NCBI GenBank assembly: GCA_029891385.1
Contig: CM057230.1
Coordinates: 14,397,372-14,461,371 of the forward strand
DNA length: 64,000 bases
Source: Erythroxylum novogranatense
Lineage: Eukaryota; Streptophyta; Magnoliopsida; Malpighiales; Erythroxylaceae
Direction of reading: 5' to 3'
Positions 21,609 to 34,288 of this stretch are shown piece by piece (positions within the stretch are counted from its first letter, which is position 1; each line of letters opens with the position of its first letter). The position numbers and the translations under genes were made by a program. The notes under the pieces were generated by a model that was not told the origin of the DNA, ran no database searches, and saw nothing but the letters and a program-made list of their open reading frames with translations.

Positions 21609-21923
21609 GTGATGAACCTATGTGGTCACACACTTACGAGTGTAATATTTTCCGTTTATGATTATTTAATCTATTGTGACATAATTTATTAAATAATCTA
21701 TATGACATATTATTATATTTTTTGCTAGCACCGAAAATATAATTAATATTGAAAATTCTCTTGTACAAAATAAATGAATAAAATAAAATTATTTATTTTA
21801 TTTTATTTTATTTAGAAATAATAATAGAATAAAATAGTTTTATTTTATCATTAACCAAAACGATAAACATTGTAATGGTTACAAATGGCGTTACTTTTAT
21901 GCACGTGATCGTTGAGTATTGTG

Positions 21924-21930
21924 TATAAAA
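21924..21930 (+). promoter_or_regulatory. TATA-like box in copia 1 LTR
   Basis: TATAAAA in GTGTATAAAAAAAA, well inside the LTR and about 600 bp before its interruption. This fits a U3/R promoter. No other promoter evidence. Confidence 0.5.
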
Positions 21931-22533
21931 AAAAAAAACCGAAAGTGGAAACTAGAAGGTCAATAGGATTTCGGTTTTGTTTTGGTGAACGTTACTACAA
22001 AAACCAACAATGGAGTGGCGTGTTAGTCTGATGAAGAGACACGTGCTGAAACAAAAAGAAAGGAGAGTTAAAACATTTTACTTGGTTTTTTTTTCGTCTT
22101 GCGCGCGGTGACATAACATATAAGATACAAAAGAAGGTTTTTTCGTTTGGTTGTGCAGTGAGACGTAAAGGGTAACTCTTATATATTTGTTTTCAGTTTT
22201 CTTTTGTATATAGGACGAGAGGATAAGAAAACAAAGTAAAGAGGGGTGTGCGTCACTTTTATAAAAACTGCACTGGTTGAAAAACAGTGAAGAGAACTCT
22301 TATATTCGATTAGTATTATTCAGTTTTGTACATGAATAAAATCAAATATAAGATTCTTTGATTTTAGTGTGAGAAAATAAACAAGAGAAAAGAACATAAA
22401 ATTGTTTTCTTTAGTTTTGAAGAAAGTGTTCTTCAAAATTTTGCCATAGCTATATCAAGTGTTGAAAGCGGGATATATTCTTCGGTGTGAAAAACATAAA
22501 GATTTAGTATTATCGAAATTCTGAATCGAGTAA

Positions 22534-25319
22534 TGTAACATCCCACTCCCGCAAGACCCGAACCCGATATCGATGATGATATCCGAGCCCGTGCCTTACA
22601 AGGGTGGTATGCTAGAGCAGTCAAAACCGTTCAAATACTCCGCATGACATTTTTGTTTCGTTGAAACACTCACATGTGCGGAAATCAATAAACAACTTGA
22701 GCCCAATCTTACGCAAAAACATTTCAATCAAAATACCATTTCAATAATCGCAATTTCAATACAACATTTATCAATTTGGGTCCTCTACAATGGCAGTACT
22801 AATTTTGCAGAAATTGCAGAAATACAAATCTTATACAAAAACATAATAGCACTAATGCAGACGTGAACTGATCCCGACCTGAACTCTGACTTGCAAGCAG
22901 TAGACATACTCCCGTGTCCAACGGGATACTCTTCAATCCCTGAAAAATATTTGCAATATTGGGTGAGTTTGCGAACTCAGTGAGAAACCATCATCGATGG
23001 TCCACCCAACTCATGCATATACATACAATTCATATAATAACATATATTAACACAATCAGAAAATCATATGCATATAATTTCAAATTTGTAAGGCGTTTCG
23101 CCTTTCATACAATTCACATTTAATCAATTTTATATGCGATGCACATGTGACACTTTCCATTTTCATTACGTTGTTGTGACCGTGCGTCTGAAACTGTCCC
23201 AGTGACGGGCACATTGCGTTGAGCCTGCGGCTTTGAATACATTGGGCCTGAATGCCCTAATACGTTGAGCCAGTGGCTCTAAAATACGATGGGCACGAAG
23301 CTCTGTGCGTTGAGCTTAAAGCTCTGTAATACGTTGGCTCCTCCGATCACAACTGCCATTATCTGATCATGCAGTTATGCATGAATGCATATGTTTCAAT
23401 TTGCAATAACTGTGTCACAACCTAACACACTATGTCTAATTTCGCATATAACCAATTAAATTTCAATTAGGCATATTTAACGCTTCTATAACACATTCCA
23501 AATATTTCGAACACCTGTGGTCCGAAATCAATCAAAAGCAATCACACAAAATCCTCCCTTTCTCTACATGGCATAAGTACATAAAATTAAACACATATAG
23601 GTTGAGAAACCAACTAGGTTACTCACCTGAACTTCCTAGCTGTTGCCTGGAAGCTCCAGCACTGTCCGTGGAATAACGATCCAATGGTGCCTCTAAAACA
23701 ATCAAATAGTCATTCATTAAATGCACAGTCAAAATAATTTGATGATGCACATGCCTTAAATAAAGGATGTACTATGCCTATTCATGACCCTCCCGACACT
23801 ATTTCCTAATTTTCACTTTCTTTTGCTAGATCTAACTTTTCACTCAATTGGTCGATAAAAATTCATTTCAATTCAATAACATATTACGAAACTCCCAAAT
23901 TTTAATTCTAATATCCAGTCAATTTATCACGTCATACCCACTCGGATATTCTCGAAGAATCTCAATTTCAAATTGTCCTTATTCTCATATCAAAATTCAC
24001 ACTTTATACTCAGTTCCCAAAACTCTCAATAACATTTCCTTAAATTCATAATCGCACAATTATATCTCAATTATCCATAAACAACCCCTAGGTTGCAATA
24101 GAACCTATTCTCAAATTTCATTCAATACTTTCTTCTTTTTCCTCAATTGTAGACCTCTTTCTCTAGTTCATAATGAATCAAGAATCACCTCAATTTGAGG
24201 TCTACACCATTAGTTAAGCCCATAAACTAAACCAACTAAATTCAGAAAAGTTAGTCTCGCCGCGACGTCTGTTCGTTGCGACGTCAGCCCACGCTCGTCG
24301 AGAAGTCTATTTAACCACTCGTCGCGGCGCATGCTCATCGCGGCGTCTACGCACGTCGCGGCGTACGCTCGTCGCGACGTCCAATAATTCCTTCGTCGCG
24401 ACGCGCGCCTGGTTTGTCTTCTTCGATCGATTTTTCCGCCATTTCTCACTCTGAAAACTTCCATAACTCACCCATAACCACACCAATCACCATATAAATG
24501 TCATAAATGCATCAAGCAACATTAAAGAACAACATTAAAACCATATACTCACCGATCGAGCCTCAATTTCGCAAATCTCTGAAATTCTTCTAACTTTTTC
24601 CCTTTCCTCTAGCATCCACGGTTTGCTCCCAAAAATCACACGAAACATCATTTTCCTTAAGCATCAAGCAAGGCTTTGCACAAGGAGGAACAAGCAAACA
24701 AAATCTCAAAGGAAGAAGAAAGATCGATCAATGGAGGAGGAACGTGCGTGCCCTAGGGAGAGAAGGATTTCTTTTCTCCAACATTTTAAAATCTAAGCTA
24801 TTTAAAGGATAAACAAATAAACCTCCGGTCTTTTCCTCACAATACAAGTAGATCTCTTTCTCTTTTCACAATCATTTCCAGTCTAATCTGTCTCCAAATT
24901 TCAATGGCTCGACATGTTAATTTCTAGAATCATATGACTAATTTTCCATAGCCATTTGATCGTCATTTCAGTTCTATAAAATCGATCGGTCCGTCATTCG
25001 GAGGATTTCCGGTCCTGACTTTTTCTCCCGAATTTCATTATCAATTGACGGTCACTCTAAAGCACTTCCAATTCAACTATTCAGACCCAAATGTCCCAAA
25101 ATTCCCAATAAATCATATCGTTTTCACAAATCCCATCACAATCACAAATAATTGCCGGGAAAATATCATGAATGCATGTACCTACATGTGCATGAATCAA
25201 ATGACTCATTCCTCTAAAATTAGAGGCCAAATAAATGTTCAATTCGAAATATGCAATGCAAATTACTAGCCTGTCACAATTGACCAATTTACCCTTCCCA
25301 TCGGGGACGGGATGTTACA
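22534..25319 (-). repeat. Left LTR (3' LTR) of the LARD-like element, 2786 bp
   Basis: Read on the minus strand: start 25319, a TTTAAATAG TATA-like site near 24800, a leader, a donor-like ATCG/GTGAGT with the last exon base at 24553, a GTCGCGAC cluster (24256-24410), an acceptor-like TTGATTGTTTTAG before 23692, a 66-nt exon-like stretch 23692-23627, a donor GTGAGT at 23626, and an acceptor-like ATATTTTTCAG ending 22940. A run of GAGC/GGGC-type phrases (TTGAGCC, GGGCC) at 23210-23345 recurs in the relative at 58130-58210. No protein. Confidence 0.92.
24256..24410. repeat. Cluster of GTCGCGACGTC-like motifs, left LTR
   Basis: Seven to eight variants around the palindrome GTCGCGAC, with TCG(T/C)CGCGACGTC as a common longer form, alternate with short spacers. 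This is the most CpG-rich stretch of the element. The right LTR has a matching but differently composed cluster. Confidence 0.88.
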
Positions 25320-25334
25320 ATTCTCCCCTCCTAA
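25320..25334 (-). promoter_or_regulatory. Polypurine tract of the LARD-like element
   Basis: On the minus strand TTAGGAGGGGAGAAT lies directly before the 3' LTR start TGTAACATCCCG. It sets the element's orientation. Confidence 0.9.
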
Positions 25335-26425
25335 CAAAAATTTCGTCCTCGAAATTTCATATACGATTAATCAGAAAGGCAGGGGGGATTGTTTCGATCA
25401 CTTACATATTGTTTCACACTTATTGTACCATGTGACCAAATTCTTCCAATTCACCGAAATCAATACAATCGATTACTCGTCTTCTTTTCTCAATCTTTAC
25501 ACTATCATACTGGTCTCTCATGATTACTCGCAATTCCTCACTTTCGGTATCACTAACACATATACCAAATTATAGCAATATTTCCTAATCCGATCTATAT
25601 CACACATTCTGAATCCGAACCATCTTTTAGGTTTTAAACTGTCTTACCAATCTATTAACACCACAATCACATAGAGGCCATTTAATCATGAATTTAGTTT
25701 TCCACATTTACCTTTGTCTCCATCTATGCATTTTGGTCGAGGCGATACATTACGAAGCATTTCATTTGTTACTTATCAGGTTACCTCTACTTTTGCATTT
25801 AAAACACTAATCTCATCAGATTCTATAACCTCGATAATAATCAACTCGACACATTGTCATTAACTTGGATTTCTTAATCCCTATTACAGATTCACTTCAC
25901 TTATCGACCTTACACACTATTCAAATGTGTCACCAATATAACAATTGATATGCTCACAATCAATCTATCCTATACATAAATCTCGAGTCCCTATGAACTC
26001 CAAAATTATCAGTTTAACATTTGATTCCAACAGTCAAGTCTGTTGGTTAATCTCACTTATAATCATGGACATCTCCAAAATGTTTTTGTACAACTATTAT
26101 CTCCAAGATTTTTAAAGCAACACTCATTATAACCAATTTCAAATCATCAATCATAATACAGCCCATAAGATTATACTTGTCCCTAAGGACAAAAATCACT
26201 TCACACAATTTCATCAGATTGTATCATAACCTTTACTGGGACATTCTTGTACAGATTGCCAAATCTCTAAAATGAAGCGATACGATCAATACTCAATTTG
26301 CAAATTTTCTCCAAATATCTCTTTTCACAATCATCAATCATACAATTCACACGTTTTTCATCAAACATTTTGAGCTTTCGCAACTTCTAGACGTATCCAG
26401 GCTATAACCAATCCCAATTAACTCC

Positions 26426-26462
<37 letters not shown>

Positions 26463-28450
26463 CTTACAATTTCGCATTATACCAATACCTCTATTTTCAT
26501 TTAATCTCCCAATATGCCATGTTCGAACACTAATTCATCCACAAATTATTTTGACCCAGCTAGGATTCACTCTTATGAAACTTACAGGGTATAAAATTTC
26601 CTCAACTGTGCCAATTTATCTTCTTCATTTTTCAAATGCATTTAATCGATCATCGATGATCATAGTCACTATCCATTTTAAATACAATTGAGACACTTTA
26701 CTCTACCGAAATATAATAAACTCGTTATACCTATGATCAATTCGTATAATTCTCTAAATATCGATTGTCTCCAATGAGGAACCATTTTTTTCTTACAATT
26801 TCCTCAATTTCATCATAATATATTCTAACATATGTTCCTTTACTCTACTTTCTCCACATAACCCAATTTATTTACGATTGATCACTCCCTGGGCTAAATA
26901 AACATTCATCAAATCAATCTCGTACATTCAGAACATAATTACACAAAATATACACGAACCTATTTTCTCCTCAAATTCGCAATTAATATTTTCTTAATGT
27001 TCAGTAAGTTTCTTACATAATCAGATTCATCTCATCATCATACTGTACACTTTTTCAGTAACACAATTTATCTCTTACACTTGAGTCTCCGCTAGGATTA
27101 GGACTCCAAAATTCACTTTTATTTCTTCTCAGATTTATCTCTATATTGTCTTTGCATTGATCACTAATCAATTGAACCATTTGATAGACTTAATCCGATT
27201 CAGGTAAATTCTTCTTTGAAAGTAAATCTCTTACTATGTTCATCGATACTACTTATGAGGTTCCTCAACTTCACAGTCGTCACATTTCTTGTCAGTTATT
27301 CTCAATGCTTTAGGAAATCAATTTCAGCTATACACAATATCCCATGTAGATCAATCTATGCCAAAATCCATATAATCAAAACTTCCTTTTTAATATTGTT
27401 CGTTGAGATACATACTACCAAAATCATTACATCTTATCTAAAAATGTATTCATATCAATTTACCCATTGGTAGCTTATACTACTAAGAACACTATAATCA
27501 CATTTAATTCTAAATAACCTTTCTCTTTTTGGTACCAATTCTCAATCATGGGGACCTTGCTATACTCATGTCCTTCTTTTATTCCCTCAAGCTCATTACC
27601 TATGCTAACATCATTAACAGTCTCCCTTCTTTCCTAATTTATTATCATAAACACTTTCATTCTATAAGAATCGGACTAGCAATTATCTACTAACTCATTA
27701 ATTACCTCCCACGCCATCTCCACATAAACGAGACAATTACGCTTAATATTTTCACTTTCCACGGGGCTGTCCGAATCAAGTGTGTATTTACTCAGGCAAA
27801 TCAACTAAACCTTGGCAACTCTTTCATCTGTCATTTTCATTGCCTTACATTTCAATCCTTTCATCATTGCATCATACCCACGTATTTTCCCACTCAAACC
27901 ATTATCATAGATATACAATCATTCTTGAATTCCCACTAATATCTTCTGACTCCAAGGCATAAATCCGTATTCATAAACTCTCATCCTAATAATCAAACCC
28001 AATCGTAGCCTCCCTAAACCATAAAACATTTTATTCTCACCCACTTTACTTATACACTTTCAATCTTGTCATTTCTAACATATCTTTATATTTCCTCTAT
28101 CAATCCATAGCTATATGTATTCATATCTATCCCACGATCAAGGATATACTCAAATATAACTCTGATGTTGCAGTTCATATTATATATCCACCAATAACAA
28201 TACACTAAATCTCTATTTGTCAAATCGAACCATACACTTTTTCTTATTTCACAATATCCACAACTTTCATTTGTCACTTTCCAACATATCATCATTTTCT
28301 TCACTATTTCTAACCACTTAAATAATTGATACAGGCTCATGCGGGTGACTCATATGCTAGACTGGGGATCAGTTGTCACTGTCTGCCGTGACATGACTTA
28401 AATGCATGTAATTTGACACATTTTTCTCAGAATGCCCATGTAAGATTGTA
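25335..28450 (-). other. Non-coding interior of the LARD-like element
   Basis: About 3.1 kb of AT-rich sequence without an open frame longer than about 90 codons and without any retroelement protein motif on either strand. It holds an (AT)n run at 26430-26461. I see no trace of a decayed gag or pol, so the loss of coding capacity looks ancestral to the family and not recent. Confidence 0.75.
26430..26461. repeat. (AT)n microsatellite
   Basis: About 15-16 uninterrupted AT units inside the non-coding interior of the LARD-like element. Confidence 0.95.
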
Positions 28451-28469
28451 CTTCTGGGCTCTGATACCA
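28451..28469 (-). promoter_or_regulatory. Primer binding site of the LARD-like element
   Basis: On the minus strand TGGTATCAGAGCCCAGAAG begins four bases after the 5' LTR end. It is the initiator tRNA-Met type, the same class as in the Tekay element and copia 2. Confidence 0.93.
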
Positions 28470-28473
28470 CAAA

Positions 28474-31220
28474 TGTAACATCCCACTCCCGCAAGACCCG
28501 AACTCGATATCGATGGTGATATCCGAGCCTGTGCCTTACAAGGGTGGTATGCTAGAGCAGTCAAAACCGTTCAAATACTCCGCATGACATTTTTGTTTCG
28601 TTGAAACACTCACATGTGCGGAAATCAATAAACAACTTGGGCCCAATCTTACGCAAAAACATTTCAATCAAAATACCATTTCAATAATCGCAATTTCAAT
28701 ACAACATTTATCAATTTGGGTCCTCTACAATGGCAGTACTGATTCTGCAGAAATTGCAGAAATACAAATCTTATACAAAAACAGAATAGCACTAATGTAG
28801 ACGTGAACTGATCCCGACCTAAACTCTGACTTGCAAGCAGTAGACATACTCCCGTGCCCAACGGGGTACTCTTCAATCCCTGAAAAATATTTGCAATGTT
28901 GGGTGAGTTTGCGAACTCAGTGAGAAACCATCATCGATGGTCCACCCAACTCATGCATATACATACAATTCATATAATAACATATATTAACACAATCAGA
29001 AAATCATATGCATATAATTTCACATTTGTAAGGCGTTTTGCCTTTCATACAATTCATATTTAATCAATTTTATATGCGATGCACATGTGGCATTTTCCAT
29101 TTTCATTACGTTGTTGTGACCGTGCGCCTCAAAACTGTCCCAGTGACGGTCACATTGCGTTGAGCCTGCGGCTTTGAATACATTGGGCCTGAATGCCTTG
29201 ATACGTTGAGCCAGTGGCTCTAAAATACGTTGGGAACGAAGCCCTGTGCGTTGAGCTTAAAGTTCTGTAATACGTTGGCTCCTCCGGTCACAACTGTCAT
29301 TATCTGATCATGCAGTTATGCATGAATGCATATGCCTCAATTTGCAATAACTGTGTCACAACCTAACACACTATGTCCAATTTCGCATATAACCAATTAA
29401 ATTTCAATTAGGCACATTTAATGCTTTTATAACACATTCCAAATATTTCGAACACCTGTGGTCCGAAATCAATCAAAAACAATCACACAAAATCCTCCCT
29501 TTCTCCACATGGCATAAGTACATAAAATTAAACACATATAGGTTGAGAAACCAACTAGGTTACTCACCTGAACTTCCTAGCTTTTTCTGGAAGCTCCAGC
29601 ACTGTCCGTGGAATAATGATCCAATGGTGCCTCTAAAACAATCAAATAGTCATTCATTAAATGCATCAAAATAATTTGATGATGCATGCCTTGAATAAAG
29701 GATGTACTATGCTATTCATGATCTATTTCCCAACTTTCTTTTGCTAGATCTAACTTTTCACTCAATTGGTCGATAAAAATTCATTTCAATTCAATAGCAT
29801 ATTACGAAACTCCCAAATTTCAATTCTAATATCCAGTCAATTTATCACGTCATACCCACTCGGATATTCTCAAGAAGAATCTCAATTTCAGTGTCACTAT
29901 TCTCTATATCAAAATTCACACTTTATACTTAGTTCCCAAAACTCTCAATAACATTTCTTTAAATTCAGAATCACACAATTATATCTCAATTATCCATAAA
30001 CAACCCCTAGGTTGCAATAGAACCTATTCTCAAATTTCATTCAATACTTTCTTCTTTTTCCTCAATTGTAGACCTCTTTCCCTAGTTCATAATGAATCAA
30101 GAATCACCTCAATTTGAGGTCTACACCATTAGTTAAGCCCATAAACTAAACCAACTAAATTCAGAAAAGTCAGCCTCGCCGCGACGTTTGCTCGTCGCGA
30201 CGTCTGCTCACGCTTGTCGCGACGTCTATTTAACCACTCGTCGCGGTGTCTACGCACGTCGCGGCGTACACTCATCACGACATCCAATAATTCCTTCGTC
30301 GCGACGTGCGGCCCTGGTTCGTCTTCTCCGATTGATTTTTCCGCCATTTCTCACTCTAAAAATTCCATAACTCACCCATAACCACCCCAATCACCATATA
30401 AATGCCATAAATGCATCAAGCAACATTAAAGAACAACATTAAAACCATATACTCACCGATCGAGCCTCAATTCTGCAAATCTATGAAATTCCTCTAACTT
30501 TTTCCCTTTCCTCTAGCATCCACGGTTTGCTCACAAAAATCACACGAAACATCATTTTCCTTAAGCATCAAGCAAGGCTTTGCACAAGGAGGAACAAGCA
30601 AACAAAATCTCAAAGGAAGAAAAAGATCGATCAATGGAGGAGGAGCGTCGTGCCTTGTGGAGAGAAGGATTTCTTTTCTCCAACATTTTAAAATCTAAGC
30701 TATTTAAAGGATAAACAAATAAACCTCCGGTCTTTTCCTCACAATACAAGTAGATCTCTTTCTCTTTTCACAATCATTTCCAGTCTAATCTGTCTCCAAA
30801 TTTCAATGGCTCGACATGTTAATTTCTAGAATCATATGACTAATTTTCCATAGCCATTTGACCGTCATTTCAGTTCTATAAAATCAATCGGTCCGTCACT
30901 CGGAGGATTTCCGGTCCGGACTTTTTCTCTGAATTTCATTATCAATTGACAGTCACTCTAAAACACTTCCAATTCAACTATTCAGACCCAAATGTCCCAA
31001 AATTCCCAATAAATCATATCGTTTTCACAAATCCCATCACAATCACAAATAATTGCCGGGAAAATATCATGAATGCATGTACCTACATGTGCATGAACCA
31101 AATGACTCATTCCTCTAAAATTAGAGGCCAAATAAATGTTCAATTCGAAATATGCAATGCAAATTACTAGCCTATCACAATTGACCAATTTACCCTTCCC
31201 ATCGGAGACGGGATGTTACA
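28474..31220 (-). repeat. Right LTR (5' LTR) of the LARD-like element, 2747 bp
   Basis: It matches the left LTR over its whole length with scattered substitutions and small gaps. The donor-like GTGAGT follows exon base 30457, the 65-nt exon-like stretch is 29632-29568, and the last acceptor-like CAG ends at 28880. A small difference is GCTTTTTCTGG here against GCTGTTGCCTGG in the left copy, within the exon-like stretch. Confidence 0.92.
30175..30310. repeat. Cluster of GTCGCGACGTC-like motifs, right LTR
   Basis: Counterpart of 24256-24410. It lacks one block around GCATGCTCATCGCGG, and several CG positions have changed to TG or CA (e.g. ATCACGACATCC), as expected from deamination of methylated cytosine. 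Confidence 0.85.
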
Positions 31221-31340
31221 AGTAATCGTCATTTCTAGGTATTTATCGTATACCTATTGCTTATTATTAGTATGTTGTTAAACGCAATAAATAGCATATG
31301 ATTGCAATTTTAAATTTCCGCTGCGTATTGCGATCCTTCA
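31221..31340 (+). mobile_element. Probable end of the copia 1 3' LTR
   Basis: After the duplicated AGTAA (31221-31225) the flanking sequence of the LARD-like element resumes. I place the end of the copia 1 LTR near GCGATCCTTCA (about 31339) because the sequence beyond reads like the end of an Athila LTR. Total LTR length would then be about 2.1 kb, plausible for an Angela-type element. The border is inferred, not shown by a TSD. Confidence 0.45.
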
Positions 31341-31675
31341 CTGGGAGGGCTTAGTAGTTAATTCTAAATCTTAGGTTATCAAACCCGGTATATGAGTTAA
31401 ACCAAGAAAATTTTGACACCGAGGTAAAATCATGGGGGAAGTTAAATTCCTAGATTGTCATTCCATTAATATTTCTTATATTTTTATCTTGCTTTAATTC
31501 TCGTTTTTATTTCATTTTTCAAAACCATAATCAATCAATCTTTTCTTTAATTTTTATGTTATTAGCTTAAATTAGAAGTTATTACGAGTATTACCATTTA
31601 ACTAATTTGGTCTTCGTGGGATCGATATTTTTACTACTTGACGATAGAAACGTGCACTTGCGTTTACGAATAACA
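31341..31675 (+). mobile_element. Athila-like 5' LTR, 3' portion only
   Basis: AT-rich sequence ending GTTTACGAATAACA at 31675, just before the tRNA-Asp-type primer site. The wording before it (CTTCGTGGGATCGATA, CGTGCACTTGCG) is what plant Athila LTR ends look like. The 5' part is missing, apparently because copia 1 inserted into this LTR. Confidence 0.65.
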
Positions 31676-31679
31676 AGTT

Positions 31680-31700
31680 TTTTGCGCCGTTGTCGGGGAC
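31680..31700 (+). promoter_or_regulatory. Athila primer binding site (tRNA-Asp type), degenerate
   Basis: TTGCGCCGTTGTCGGGGACC resembles the family consensus TGGCGCCGTTGCCGGGGA with substitutions. Athila elements use tRNA-Asp, unlike the Met-type elements around it. Confidence 0.8.
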
Positions 31701-31784
31701 CAATTTTTAGTTTTAATATTGATACTTGTTTTTTATTTTTGATTTAAGTTTACTTACGTGTCTCATTTTGTTCTTATTGGCTAG

Positions 31785-33290
31785 GTGATCTGCATGCTCA
31801 CCCGCTCTAAACCGATCCAACCCATACGTGATCCTGAAGTAGAGAGAACGTGTAGAGCGAATCGGAGAAGAGTTCAAGAACAAAGAGCAGCTGTAGCCAA
31901 CATGGCAAATAATAACAAGACACCTGAACAAACGGCCGAACGACTCCGAAATGAAGAAATACGGAGACAAGTTCGAGAGGAGATGGAAGCCGAGCAAAGA
32001 GAATTGGAATGAACACGAAGTTGCTTAGATTTCCATACACCTACTTTTGATGAGAGAACGAGTATAGCTCACATTCGGATTCCAGCAACTCAAACTTTCA
32101 AAATCGACGGAGCGGTCATGAATTACTTGAGGGACAAACCTTTCACCAGAGTGGCATCCGATTGTCCCATCACGCACCTCAAAAATTTTCTCAAAATTGC
32201 TGATAGCTACCAAGTAGCAAATGTGTCAAATGAGCAAATGCGACTAAGGCTTTTTCCATTTTTTCTTGCAGGTTTAGCCAAAGAATGGGTGTGGGATGCA
32301 AACCCAAAGGGTTCATTGACGACATGGGGTGAATTAAAGAACAAATTCATGAGAAAGTACTTCTCACCAACAAAGACTCACAAGCTCAAAATGGAGATTA
32401 TCAACTTCAAACAATCCGAGATGGAGTCATTAGCTGAAGCCTTTGAACGATTCAAAGAACTCCAAAGGAAGTGCCCACATCACGGGATTCCTCCATCATC
32501 TCTAGTCTCTCATTTATATCATGGGCTGACTCTCGCTACGGCAAGTCAATTAGATACAATTGCTAGAGGTACGTTCTTAGAACTCAATCCCGATGATGCT
32601 ATATCGTTAGTCAAAAAGGTTACTGCTAACAACTGTAGGGCTCATGAAAGAGGAGGATCTCAACCTATGCGGAAAGCCCCCAGTACTTATAAAATAAATC
32701 CCTCAGAATTTATGGATGCCAAGATCTCGAATATGTGCAAGAAAATCAGAGACACTGTTTTGGAGCAACTTAAACCCATAACACAACAGGTAAAAGCCTT
32801 TACATTTACTTGTGATTATTGTGGTGAAAGCCATCATTATGAACAGTGTCCAAACGTTGAGCCACTGACCGAGACGGTAAATTACTTTGGGAATCAAAGA
32901 GCTCCGTATAATCAAAATGCAAACAACTACAATTTGGGAGCAAGAAATTACCCTCCAAGGCAAAATCACCCACCGGGATTCCAACAACAACAACAACAAC
33001 CACAACAACAAAATTGACAATATCAAAACCAACCATAAGGACAACCTCCAAATACATCCAACCAGGCATCATTGGAAAGTATATTGGGGAAGTTCATGGA
33101 GCAAAGTGGTCAAAGAATGGTTAAACTTGAAGAATCAACACGGAACTTGCAAACTCAAATGGCACAAGTGATTGAAGCTTTAAAAAGTCGTCCTCAAGGA
33201 ACATTGCCAAGTGACATCGTGAATCCTCGGAAGGAACAACTTCATGCCATCGTTCTTAGGAACATTGCCAAGGGAAAGGGGTATGTATAA
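31785..33290 (+). pseudogene. gag: Athila gag
   Basis: The N-terminal segment 31785-32012 and the main segment 32118-33017 are in the same frame, parted by a TGA at 32010-32012. The main part has the Athila capsid wording (YLRDKPFT, HLKNFLKIADSY, FLAGLAKEWV, RKCPHHGIP). A zinc-knuckle-like CDYCGESHHYEQC with slightly irregular spacing follows at about 32809-32850. A Gln/Asn-rich low-complexity stretch coded by CAA repeats ends at the TGA 33015-33017. The same frame continues past one more stop to 33290 (TLPSDIVNPRKE). The lesions are mostly single-base stops, consistent with slow decay of the oldest element in the nest. Confidence 0.9.
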
Positions 33291-33399
33291 ATTCTAAAAA
33301 TTCTAAAATTTTGTAGGATGATGTTGTTATTGATGTTGATAGATCCATAGAAAAAGAGGAGGAAGAAAAACCAAGGAAAGACAAGGAAAAACAACCGAG

Positions 33400-34288
33400 G
33401 TAAAGACCATATCTACCACCACCATTTCCTCAAAGGCTAGCCAAGCAAAAGCATGAAAAAGGGTTTGAAAAATTTATGGATGTTTTTAAGAAACTAACAA
33501 TTAACATTCCCTTTGCTGAAGCTTTAGAAAATATGCCAAACTATGCCAAATTTATGAAGGATGTTTTATCAAAAAAGAGAAGGCTTGGAGATCGTGAAAC
33601 GGTGGCCTTGACGGAAGAATGTAGTGCGATACTACAAAAGAAGCTCCCACCAAAACTCAAGGATCCTGGAAGTTTTACAATTCCATGTGTAATTGGCACA
33701 CAAATTTTTGGTAAGGCTCTTTGTGATCTTGGTGCTTCCATTAATTTAATGCCCATCTCTGTTTTCAGAAAATTAGGCATGGGAGATGTAATTAAACCAA
33801 CTTCAGTGAGACTACAATTGGCCGATCGTTCCATTATCCATCTATGGGGAATTCTTGAAGATGTGCTAGTCAAGGTGGATAAGTTCATTTTTCCAACAGA
33901 TTTTATAGTTTGTGACATTGAAGAAGATGCAGAGGTACCTATCATTTCGGGACAACCGTTCCTAGCCACAGGTAGAGTTCTCATCGATGTTGAAAAAGGA
34001 GAACTTACCATGAGAGTAAATGGAGAAGAGGTAACCTTTAGCATTTTTTCTTCTATGAAATTTCCAAATGAAAAATGTTATGCAATTTCTTCAACCAGGG
34101 CAATTTTAAATGACTCAACTATGAATGCTCTAACCAATGATCCTTTGATAGCTGCTTTAACAACACTTAATGAGTTTGATGAAGAAGAAATTCTCGAATA
34201 CATTAACTTCTTAGATGCAGGTTCATCTTTAAGACCATATAGACAAGTTATAGAGCCATTGAACAATTCCAAGGATGAAGTAGCAAAA
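33400..34288 (+). pseudogene. pol: Athila protease region
   Basis: After a frameshift near 33300-33400 the frame reopens with a proline-rich PYLPPPFPQRL motif and then FKKLTINIPFAEAL, MPNYAKFMKDVLSKKRR and the protease site ALCDLGASINLMP. The family normally has Asp-Leu-Gly-Ala here, so the site is intact. PTDFIVCDIEED and GQPFLATGRVLIDV follow. The frame is cut at 34288 by the minus-strand solo LTR; an apparent stop at 34346-34348 lies in the inserted LTR and is not a real end. Coding resumes at 38428 in register if one copy of the TSD CAAAA is skipped. Confidence 0.92.

Larger units (their letters stand above)
20891..22533 (+). mobile_element. Copia 1 3' LTR, second part
   Basis: It resumes after the Tekay element; 20891-20895 is the duplicated TGTCA. 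The sequence is non-coding and contains a hAT-type MITE (21429-21608), a TATA-like TATAAAA at 21924-21930 and a probable transcribed region after it. It is interrupted at 22534 by the non-coding minus-strand element, with AGTAA at 22529-22533 duplicated at 31221-31225. Confidence 0.8.
22534..31220 (-). mobile_element. Complete non-coding LTR element (LARD-like), minus strand, 8.7 kb
   Basis: Two LTRs (22534-25319 and 28474-31220) surround 3154 bp with no gag, pol or other recognisable protein on either strand. The TSD AGTAA lies at 22529-22533 and 31221-31225. Orientation is fixed by a minus-strand primer site (28451-28469) next to the right LTR and a minus-strand polypurine tract (25320-25334) next to the left LTR. 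The LTR ends form the perfect 11-bp inverted pair TGTAACATCCC / GGGATGTTACA. The LTRs differ by few substitutions (3 in the first 86 bp), so the copy is young although it codes for nothing; it must have moved with enzymes supplied elsewhere. This matches the large-retrotransposon-derivative type. Confidence 0.92.

Noticed and set aside
25045..25269. 74-codon frame found identically again at 30946-31170
   Set aside because: Both lie in the two LTR copies of the LARD-like element. Identity reflects LTR duplication; the opposite strand is equally open and no protein family is recognisable.
22534..31220. Possible Helitron or DNA transposon because of the inverted TGTAACATCCC ends
   Set aside because: Two long direct LTRs, a tRNA-Met primer site, a polypurine tract and a 5-bp TSD identify an LTR retroelement.
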